Part shown: piece after piece, positions 41,449 through 49,109 of the stretch
How the letters are laid out: each line of letters begins with the position of its first letter
How positions within the stretch are numbered: the stretch's first letter is position 1
Assembly: GCA_030615765.1 (NCBI GenBank)
Contig: JAUWYP010000017.1
Location: 1 to 49,109, forward strand
DNA: 49,109 nucleotides
Direction of reading: 5' to 3'
Source of the DNA: Dehalococcoidia bacterium
GTDB taxonomy: Bacteria > Chloroflexota > Dehalococcoidia > SM23-28-2
The notes under the pieces: generated by a model
What the model was told of the DNA's origin: nothing
Seen by the model: only the letters and a program-made list of their open reading frames with translations
Databases searched by the model: none
Program-made: the position numbers and the translations under genes

Positions 41449-42074
41449 GTACACTCCAGGCAAGCTCGTACAGGGGCAAAGGTGCGGCGGTGAATGGGAC
41501 AGGGCCCCAGGCGCGTCAGGGCATTCAGATGCTCGCGGGTGGCGTATCCCTTGTTGCGAGCGAATCCATAGCCGGAAAAGCGGCTATCAGCCTCCACCAT
41601 GAGCCGATCGCGGGCTACCTTGGCCACAATGGAAGCACAAGCGATGGACAGAGACAAACCATCGCCGTGGATGATCGGCCGGTGGGGCAGCGAGCAACGG
41701 GGAAGGGAGAGGGCGTCGATGAGGACGAATTCGGGCGCGGCCGATAGCTCCTTCAGAGCAGCGAGCATGGCACGGCGAGTAGCCTCCACAATGCCGGTAG
41801 TATCTACGAGACGGTGGGCCATAACGCCCAGGCCAATGGCTACGGCGTCTTTGCGGATGCGGCCGGCCAGCTCCTCTCGCCTAGCCGCTGACAGAACCTT
41901 GCTATCGCGGACGCGTGCCAGCCAGGGGAAATGACAACGCGGCGGCAGAAGAACCGCCGCCGCCACAACAGGTCCGGCCAGGGGGCCCCGGCCCACCTCA
42001 TCAACGCCAGCCACCAGGTCGGCGCCCTGGGCCCAGAGGTCCTCCTCGTATATGAACGTGGGAGGCTCCCTCAT
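41445..42074 (-). CDS. rnhB: Ribonuclease HII
   Basis: A 209-residue RNase HII that cleaves at ribonucleotides in DNA. The catalytic start [19 protein letters not shown] has Asp-Glu, ALSLPRC follows the third Asp (FVLIDA), and [13 protein letters not shown] is the basic motif. First gene of a nuclease-rich operon. The ATG follows GGGGGCG. Confidence 0.95.
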   Translation of the reverse strand: MREPPTFIYEEDLWAQGADLVAGVDEVGRGPLAGPVVAAAVLLPPRCHFPWLARVRDSKVLSAARREELAGRIRKDAVAIGLGVMAHRLVDTTGIVEATRRAMLAALKELSAAPEFVLIDALSLPRCSLPHRPIIHGDGLSLSIACASIVAKVARDRLMVEADSRFSGYGFARNKGYATREHLNALTRLGPCPIHRRTFAPVRACLECT

Positions 42075-42127
42075 AATACGCCCCCTATTAGGGTTACACT
42101 AACATAAAAGGCCGAGGAGGGCAATGG

Positions 42128-42156
42128 TTGACAACCTATGAAGGCGCCGCTACTTT
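42128..42156 (+). promoter_or_regulatory. Promoter of the tautomerase gene
   Basis: TTGACA, a 17-bp spacer and TACTTT, 38 bases before the ATG, divergent from rnhB. Confidence 0.65.
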
Positions 42157-42194
42157 GAGGCCAAAGTCGAGAATTCTCACCTAGGAGGTGAATG

Positions 42195-42386
42195 ATGCCC
42201 ATCGTACGAGTGGAGATGTGGCCCGGTCGCACACACGCTCAGAAGCAGGAGCTGGCGCGGGTGATCACCGAGGCTGTGGTGAATATAGCCCAAACCACAC
42301 CTGAGGCCACGATCGTCGTATTCCAGGACGTGGCCAAGGAGAGCTGGGCCCAAGGCGGGGTACTGGCCTCGGACGCGAGTAAGTAG
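42195..42386 (+). CDS. 4-oxalocrotonate tautomerase-family protein
   Basis: A 63-residue protein. The catalytic Pro1 appears after Met removal (MPIVRVEMW), which decides the second of two adjacent ATGs as the start. GRTHAQKQELARVITEAV supplies the conserved Arg11-like residue region. Ribosome site AGGAGGTGA. Substrate unknown; no aromatic-degradation genes nearby. Confidence 0.9.
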   Translation: MPIVRVEMWPGRTHAQKQELARVITEAVVNIAQTTPEATIVVFQDVAKESWAQGGVLASDASK

Positions 42387-42409
42387 GAGCGCTGACGCCG
42401 GAGCATCGT

Positions 42410-42438
42410 TTGGTGTTGCTAGGCCACTCTGATATAAT
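42410..42438 (+). promoter_or_regulatory. ftsH promoter
   Basis: TTGGTG, a 17-bp spacer and TATAAT with an upstream TGA (extended -10), 65 bases before the ATG. Confidence 0.85.
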
Positions 42439-42503
42439 AGCTAGAGCGGGTGGTGAGGAATTGCTTCGCGATCCGCGAATAGGGATGGCTTGAGGCAGGG
42501 CTA

Positions 42504-44498
<1,995 letters not shown>

Positions 44499-44589
44499 GC
44501 GCGGCTGGGGTTCAGGCAGGCTGCCCCCTAGCGGATCCAACGTTCTCGTTTTGGCACGGCGGCCCTGCGGTCGTCGTGTTTTGGTGCGG

Positions 44590-44619
44590 TTGACCCGCCA
44601 AAGCCAGGTTTGCTAGAAT
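44590..44619 (+). promoter_or_regulatory. rplU promoter
   Basis: TTGACC, an 18-bp spacer and TAGAAT (in TGCTAGAAT), 34 bases before the predicted start. Confidence 0.85.
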
Positions 44620-44653
44620 CGCCAGAGCGTTTGTTTCAGGAGGGATAGAAGAA

Positions 44654-45730
44654 ATCTACGCCGTAGTGCGGACGGGCGGCAAACAGCATAGGGTGGAGCC
44701 GAACCAGCTCCTGGACGTGGAACGACTGCCAGCGGCCGTGGGCGACACGGTGGAGTTGCTCGACGTGCTGCTGGTGGCCGATGGCGACGAGGTGACTATA
44801 GGACGGCCCACAGTAGCGGGAGCCAGGGTGATAGCGGAAGTGGTGGAGCACGGCCGCGAGAAGAAGATCGTGGTCTTCAAGTACAAGCCCAAGACCCGCT
44901 ATCGGAAGAAGACCGGCCACCGCCAGGCCTACACCCGCTTGGCCATCCGCCAGATACTCAGCGGCCGTGAGCCGGAGGCAGCGGCGGTAGCCGAGGCACC
45001 AGCCAAGCGCCGCCGGCGAAGGGCTCCCGCCAAGCGAGCGCCCAAGGCCGCGGCTAAGGTAAAGGCTGAGGCCGCTGCCGAGGTCACGCCCGAGGCCGTC
45101 GCTGAGGTTGTACCTGAGCCGGCCCCGGAGGTAGCACCTCCAGCGAAGGAGGCGCCCAAGCCACGAAGGAGAAGGGCACCCGCCAAGAAGCGAGCGCCCA
45201 AGGCCGTGGCTGAACCGAAGGCGGAGAAAGCAGCAGAGAAGGCACCGCCCAAGCCCAAACGTCGCACAAGGAGAACTGAAGCGAAGGCGGAGGCGGAGGC
45301 TGTAGCAGAGACAGCCGCCGAGGTCGCGCCCGAGGCCATCGCTGAGGCAGCACCCCCGCCGGAGGAGGCGCCCAAGCCACGCAGAAGAAGGGCACCCGCC
45401 AAGAAGCGAGCGCCCAAGGCCGTGGCTGAACCGAAGGCTGAGAAAGCAGCGGAGGAAGCACCACCCAAGCCCAAACGTCGCACAAGGAGAACTGAAGCGA
45501 AGGCTAAGGCCGCTGCCCCGGAGGCTGAAGTCGCACCGGAGGCGGCCGGTGAGGTTGCACCTGAGCCGGCCCCGAAGGTAGCACCTCCACCGAAGGAGGC
45601 GGCCAAGCCACGAAGGAGAAGGGCACCCGCCAAGAAGCGAGCGCCCAAGGCCGTGGCTGAACCGAAGGCTGAGAAAGCAGCAGAGAAGGCACCGCCCAAG
45701 CCCAAACGTCGTACAAAAAGAGGTGAATAG
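44654..45730 (+). CDS. rplU: 50S ribosomal protein L21 with long basic repeat tail and AUC start
   Basis: A 358-residue reading. The core (1-103) is normal L21: [31 protein letters not shown]. The expected initiator Met position is an ATC codon 10 bases after AGGAGG; no ATG or TTG is available, and the GTG at 44666 would remove four conserved residues and lie 22 bases from the ribosome site. After the core comes a roughly 255-residue Ala/Lys/Arg/Pro/Glu tail with three near-identical blocks ([20 protein letters not shown]), reminiscent of histone H1 tails. L21 is normally about 103 residues. Confidence 0.9.
   Translation: MYAVVRTGGKQHRVEPNQLLDVERLPAAVGDTVELLDVLLVADGDEVTIGRPTVAGARVIAEVVEHGREKKIVVFKYKPKTRYRKKTGHRQAYTRLAIRQILSGREPEAAAVAEAPAKRRRRRAPAKRAPKAAAKVKAEAAAEVTPEAVAEVVPEPAPEVAPPAKEAPKPRRRRAPAKKRAPKAVAEPKAEKAAEKAPPKPKRRTRRTEAKAEAEAVAETAAEVAPEAIAEAAPPPEEAPKPRRRRAPAKKRAPKAVAEPKAEKAAEEAPPKPKRRTRRTEAKAKAAAPEAEVAPEAAGEVAPEPAPKVAPPPKEAAKPRRRRAPAKKRAPKAVAEPKAEKAAEKAPPKPKRRTKRGE
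45161..45720 (+). repeat. Three tandemly spaced repeats encoding the L21 tail
   Basis: Near-identical blocks of about 125 bp begin at 45161, 45377 and 45608 (spacing 216 and 231 bases, both multiples of three). Each encodes a [15 protein letters not shown] unit followed by KPKRRT. The linkers between them are acidic/Ala-rich and more divergent. Confidence 0.92.
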
Positions 45731-45732
45731 GG

Positions 45733-45999
45733 ATGGCACACAAGAAAGGCGGAGGTAGCACTCGCTACGGCCGCGACAGCAAGTCCAAGCGCCTGGGCGT
45801 CAAGCGCTACGACGGTGAGGTAGTGCTGCCGGGGACGATCATCGTGCGCCAGCGGGGTACCCGCATCCACCCCGGCAGGAACGTGGGCCTGGGGCGCGAC
45901 CACACGATCTACGCCCTCATCGAGGGGCAGGTCAAGTTCGAGCCCTACAATAAGCAGGGGCGCAAGAAGGTAAGCGTCTACGTCCCGAGCAGCAACTGA
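45733..45999 (+). CDS. rpmA: 50S ribosomal protein L27
   Basis: An 88-residue L27 of normal length: [37 protein letters not shown] and GRDHTIYAL. The N-terminus begins AHKKGG directly, with no Firmicutes-type cleavable leader. Starts two bases after rplU stops; the usual rplU-rpmA pair. Confidence 0.98.
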   Translation: MAHKKGGGSTRYGRDSKSKRLGVKRYDGEVVLPGTIIVRQRGTRIHPGRNVGLGRDHTIYALIEGQVKFEPYNKQGRKKVSVYVPSSN

Positions 46000-46007
46000 G
46001 GACGCCA

Positions 46008-46355
46008 GTGAAGCCTGATATCCATCCGGAATATGTAGAGGCGACCGTCGTCTGCGTCTGTGGCAACACCTTCCAGACCCGGGCCACCAAGCCACATCTA
46101 CACGTCGAGGTGTGCAGCAAGTGTCATCCCTTCTTCACCGGCGAGCGCCGGATCGTGGACACGGCTGGCCGCGTGGAGCGCTTCCTCAAGCGCTACGGCC
46201 TCCAAGAGGGGAAAGGGCGCGAGGCTGTTGCCGAAGCCGAGACCGTCGCTGAGGCAGAAGGCGAAGAGGAGCCACACGCCGGAGCGGAACCGGAGGAAGA
46301 GCCCCAAGCCTCGGTCGAGCCTGAACCGGAAGAGGAACCACAAGCCGAGGCCTAG
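46008..46355 (+). CDS. rpmE: 50S ribosomal protein L31 (zinc C+ form) with acidic tail
   Basis: A 115-residue protein. The first 70 residues are standard L31 with zinc Cys pairs CVCG and [10 protein letters not shown] and [10 protein letters not shown] Glu/Ala/Pro tail of about 45 residues follows ([15 protein letters not shown]), strongly acidic, which normal L31 lacks. GTG start. Ninth base after rpmA stop, same operon as rplU and rpmA, which is an uncommon but known order. Confidence 0.96.
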   Translation: MKPDIHPEYVEATVVCVCGNTFQTRATKPHLHVEVCSKCHPFFTGERRIVDTAGRVERFLKRYGLQEGKGREAVAEAETVAEAEGEEEPHAGAEPEEEPQASVEPEPEEEPQAEA

Positions 46356-46399
46356 GGCGTCTTCGCCCGTCCTTTCATTCATTCACACAGGACCTGCCT

Positions 46400-47296
46400 T
46401 TGGTCAACTCTTTCCATTACGGCGGCCAAGCGGTTATGGAAGGGGTGATGATCCGCGGTCGCCGCCTGGTAGCGGTGGCTGTGCGTCGCCCCGAGGGCGA
46501 CATCGCCCTGCGGCTGGAGAGCCTCGGCGACCTGTCTACGGGCCTTCTGCGCCGCATTCCCTTCCTGCGCGGCATCATCGTGCTCTGGGAGACCCTGGCC
46601 CTGGGCACCAGGGCCCTCCTTTTCTCCACCAACGTCGCCCTGGGAGAGGAGGAGAAGGAGATCAGCCGACCCGTCCTGTGGGGAACGGTGATGCTGGCCC
46701 TGGCTTTCGTCATCGCCATCATCTTCGTGGGGCCGGTGCTGGCGATGGGCCGCCTGGAGAGCGCTCTGGACAACGAGCGCTTGGCGGCGTTGGTGGAGGG
46801 CATAATCCGCCTGGGAGTGCTCCTGGCCTATCTCTATCTCATCGGTCTCCTGCCCGACATCCGCCGTGTCTTCGCCTACCACGGCGCTGAGCACAAGACG
46901 ATCAATGCCCTGGAGGACGGCGCCCCTCTGGAGGTGGAGGCGGTGCGCCGTTACAGCACCGCTCACCCCCGCTGTGGCACCAGCTTCCTTCTGGTGGTGG
47001 TCGTTATATCGGTGCTGCTGTTCGTTCTGGTAGGAACACCGCCGCTGTGGCAGCGTCTCCTGTCGCGGGTGGCGCTGGTGCCGGTCATCGCCGCCGTCAG
47101 CTATGAGGTGATTCGACTAATGGGGGCCCTTCAGGGCAACAGGGTGATGCGGGCCCTGTTCAGGCCCAGTCTGTGGCTTCAGTCGCTCACCACCCGCGAG
47201 CCCGACGACGGCCAGATGGAGGTAGCAATCTACGCCCTGCGGGAAGTGCTAGCCGCCGACGAAGGCACCGAGGCGACCGCCAGCGAGCAAGCCTAG
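46400..47296 (+). CDS. DUF1385 (YqhQ-like) membrane protein
   Basis: A 298-residue protein starting at TTG with the family hallmark YGGQAVMEGVMIRG. It has several membrane helices and YHGAEHKTINALEDG and HPRCGTSFLLVVVVIS. Family function is not established. It lies 44 bases after rpmE, and this order is often seen between rpmE and prfA in Gram-positive-type genomes; prfA is absent here. Confidence 0.9.
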   Translation: MVNSFHYGGQAVMEGVMIRGRRLVAVAVRRPEGDIALRLESLGDLSTGLLRRIPFLRGIIVLWETLALGTRALLFSTNVALGEEEKEISRPVLWGTVMLALAFVIAIIFVGPVLAMGRLESALDNERLAALVEGIIRLGVLLAYLYLIGLLPDIRRVFAYHGAEHKTINALEDGAPLEVEAVRRYSTAHPRCGTSFLLVVVVISVLLFVLVGTPPLWQRLLSRVALVPVIAAVSYEVIRLMGALQGNRVMRALFRPSLWLQSLTTREPDDGQMEVAIYALREVLAADEGTEATASEQA

Positions 47297-47306
47297 GCCT
47301 GCCCCT

Positions 47307-47627
47307 CTATGATGGACCTTCTTCCTCCAGCGTACGGAAGAAGCAGGAGCGGTTGCCGGTGTGGCAGGCGGGGCCTTCCGGCTCCACCTTTAGCACCAGG
47401 GCATCCTCGTCGCAGTCCTTGAGGATGGCCTTGACGTTGAGGAAGTTGCCGGAGGTGGCCCCCTTGTGCCACAGCTCCTGGCGGCTGCGACTCCAGAACC
47501 AGGCCTGGCCCGACTCCAGCGTTCGCCGCAGGGACTCGGCGTTCATGTAGGCCAGCATCAGCACCTCGCCGGTGCTGGCGTCCTGGACGACGGCGGGGAT
47601 GAGGCCATTTTCGTCGAACTGAAGCAT
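47307..47627 (-). CDS. hisI: Phosphoribosyl-AMP cyclohydrolase
   Basis: A 106-residue enzyme, step 3 of histidine synthesis. Motifs [31 protein letters not shown] and the metal-binding region [13 protein letters not shown] with [12 protein letters not shown]. It is the cyclohydrolase domain alone; hisE is not fused. Twenty bases downstream of hisF in the same operon. Confidence 0.95.
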   Translation of the reverse strand: MLQFDENGLIPAVVQDASTGEVLMLAYMNAESLRRTLESGQAWFWSRSRQELWHKGATSGNFLNVKAILKDCDEDALVLKVEPEGPACHTGNRSCFFRTLEEEGPS

Positions 47628-47647
47628 GGCGATGCCACCCTTGTCAC

Positions 47648-48415
47648 TTAGAGGCGCACGGGGATGTCGCGGGCGGCCAGATACTCCTTGACCTCCCGAA
47701 TGCGGTAGGTGCCGAAGTGGAAGATGCCCGCCGCCAGCACAGCATCGGCCTTGCCCTCCACGATGGCCTCGTACATGTGCTGGGGGTTGCCGGCGCCGCC
47801 GGAGGCGATGACGGGTATCGAAACCGCCTCCGAGATGGCACGGGTGAGGCCGAGGTCATAGCCCGCCTCGGTGCCGTCGGCGGCCATGCTGGTGACCAGC
47901 AGCTCGCCGGCACCGAGCTCCGCCGCCCTCTTGGCCCACTCGACGGGGTCGAGGCCAGTGGGCTGACCGCCCTCGCGCCCGCCGTAGATGTACACTTCCC
48001 AGCGTCCTGGCTCCACCGGCTTGCCGTCGATGGCCACCACAATGCACTGACTACCGAAGCGGGCGGCTCCCTCTGCGATCAGGTTGGGGTTCTCAACGGC
48101 GGCGGTATTGATGCCCACCTTGCCGGCGCCCGACTCCAGCACCAGGCGTATGTCCTCGATGGTGCGGATGCCGCCGCCGACGGCGAAGGGGATGGACACC
48201 TGCTCAGCCACCTTGGACACCATATCGACCACCGTCTTGCGACGGTCGGGCGAGGCGGTGATATCCAGGAAGACGAGCTCGTCGGCCCCCTCGGCCTGGT
48301 ATAGAGCGGCCAGCTCCACCGGGTCGCCGGCGTCGCGCAGGTTCAGGAAGCGCACACCCTTCACCACCCGACCGTCTTTCACATCGAGGCAGGGGATGAC
48401 GCGCTTGGTTAGCAA
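47648..48415 (-). CDS. hisF: Imidazole glycerol phosphate synthase subunit HisF
   Basis: A 255-residue TIM-barrel cyclase subunit. It starts [19 protein letters not shown] (catalytic Asp11 in CLDVKDG), has [35 protein letters not shown] and [10 protein letters not shown]. It acts with HisH to make the imidazole ring. hisI follows. Confidence 0.97.
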   Translation of the reverse strand: MLTKRVIPCLDVKDGRVVKGVRFLNLRDAGDPVELAALYQAEGADELVFLDITASPDRRKTVVDMVSKVAEQVSIPFAVGGGIRTIEDIRLVLESGAGKVGINTAAVENPNLIAEGAARFGSQCIVVAIDGKPVEPGRWEVYIYGGREGGQPTGLDPVEWAKRAAELGAGELLVTSMAADGTEAGYDLGLTRAISEAVSIPVIASGGAGNPQHMYEAIVEGKADAVLAAGIFHFGTYRIREVKEYLAARDIPVRL

Positions 48416-48431
48416 AGCTCCCTCCTTCGTC

Positions 48432-49109
48432 CTAAACTAGAGCCGCCGAAGCCGAAACGATGACCCCTACGCTGGTGAAGACCAGCACAGCCAGCACCAC
48501 GGTTCGGAACACCTCCTGCTGCACTCGGAAGCGCAGCCAGGCGCCCGCCAGGAGGCCAACGGCCAGGGCGGGCAGGGCCACGCCGCTCGTCGCCAGCACC
48601 TCCGGCGTCACCCGCCCAACGACGGCCAGGCCTATCACCGTGAGAAGGCTAGAGGGCAGGAAGAAGGCCAGGAGGGTGCTGCGAAACTCCTCCATCTCCC
48701 TCTCACGACTCATCATGTACAGAACAGCCGGCGGTCCGCCCATGCTGGTGCTGGCCCGCAGCATCCCGCTGAGCATGCCCGCCAGCAGCGGCGAGCCGAC
48801 GCCGCCTGCCTCCAGTCTCATTCGCGGCGCGAAGTAGATAATGAGGCTGGCAGCGATGACCACCGCAGCCACCAAGATCTTAAGCCCCTGGGGGTCGATG
48901 CGGTCAAGGATGACGATTCCGGCGGGGATGCCCAGGAGGCTGCCCAGGATCAGCGGCGCGACCTTCCAAGGGCGAATGCGTCGCCGCACCTCCACGGTCA
49001 GCGGCACGATGGCGACGGTGCTCAGAAGGGCACTGGTTACAACCGCCAGCTTCACGTCCCAGAACAAGGAGAGAAGTGGCACCATCACCAGGGCGAAGCC
49101 GAATCCCGT
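48432..49109 (-). CDS. TauE/SafE-family transporter, start beyond the window
   Basis: At least 225 residues with about seven hydrophobic helices. The frame stays open to the right edge with [12 protein letters not shown], the family's N-terminal signature, so the true start is outside. The second repeat-half element is [22 protein letters not shown]. Family members export sulfite, sulfoacetate or similar anions; substrate unknown. It ends 16 bases before hisF, same strand. Confidence 0.9.
   Translation of the reverse strand, partial: TGFGFALVMVPLLSLFWDVKLAVVTSALLSTVAIVPLTVEVRRRIRPWKVAPLILGSLLGIPAGIVILDRIDPQGLKILVAAVVIAASLIIYFAPRMRLEAGGVGSPLLAGMLSGMLRASTSMGGPPAVLYMMSREREMEEFRSTLLAFFLPSSLLTVIGLAVVGRVTPEVLATSGVALPALAVGLLAGAWLRFRVQQEVFRTVVLAVLVFTSVGVIVSASAALV

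Noticed and set aside
44666-45730. GTG at 44666 as the rplU start
   Set aside because: It removes conserved N-terminal residues and lies 22 bases from the ribosome site, whereas ATC at 44654 is ideally spaced.

Overview
The window is GC-rich DNA from one bacterial chromosome. Several things suggest a Chloroflexota, Dehalococcoidia-like lineage: an RNA polymerase sigma factor followed by a DUF5667/DUF5666-type membrane protein, a 31-residue Arg/Lys-rich protein upstream of a K+-independent H+-pyrophosphatase, a stand-alone translin homologue, and ribosomal proteins L21 and L31 with very long charged tails. Placement rests on gene content and memory of relatives only. Promoters often carry a TGCTAGAAT-like extended -10.

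Region 1 (1-9200). The 3' end of a [NiFe]-hydrogenase large-subunit gene is followed by its maturation protease, then a scar of an IS3-type transposase fragment abutting a tRNA 3' fragment. Next is csoR (copper-sensor type) and a co-directional run of about ten genes for exported or membrane-anchored Cys-rich and copper-type proteins: a SHOCT protein, a predicted selenoprotein (in-frame TGA with a SECIS-like hairpin), two PCYCGC-type proteins, a Cys-rich orphan family, a DsbA-like thioredoxin, two CuA-type cupredoxins and a membrane 4Fe-4S polyferredoxin. This looks like an undescribed extracytoplasmic copper/selenium/thiol redox module and is the main discovery candidate. It contains an 82-bp internal duplication. 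A tRNA-Gly ends the region.

Region 2 (9200-26800). Mostly housekeeping: an atypical response regulator, an anchored nuclease, threonine aldolase, a sulfite-oxidase-like protein, lspA-rluD-gltX, tRNA-Gln and two tRNA-Glu, the sigma/regulator pair, a MenB-like hydratase, speD-speE, hppA, an MBL hydrolase, a c-di-AMP receptor with a YtxH protein, and glycyl-tRNA synthetase preceded by a nested palindromic repeat.

Region 3 (26800-33900). A DUF262+HNH protein, an SbcD/Mre11-like nuclease, a beta-CASP metallo-beta-lactamase nuclease and an SbcC/Rad50 ATPase lie head to tail between terminators. This is a candidate DNA repair or defence unit.

Region 4 (33900-49109). Ferredoxin, a surface protein with calcium-type Asp repeats, uvrA, and an rnhB-yraN-RecB/Cas4-like nuclease-fmdB-fmdB-translin operon. 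Then come a tautomerase, ftsH, and rplU-rpmA-rpmE-DUF1385; rplU appears to start at AUC and has a roughly 255-residue basic repeat tail. Last are hisI and hisF, and a TauE/SafE transporter cut by the window end. No CRISPR array, rRNA operon, replication origin or complete mobile element was seen.
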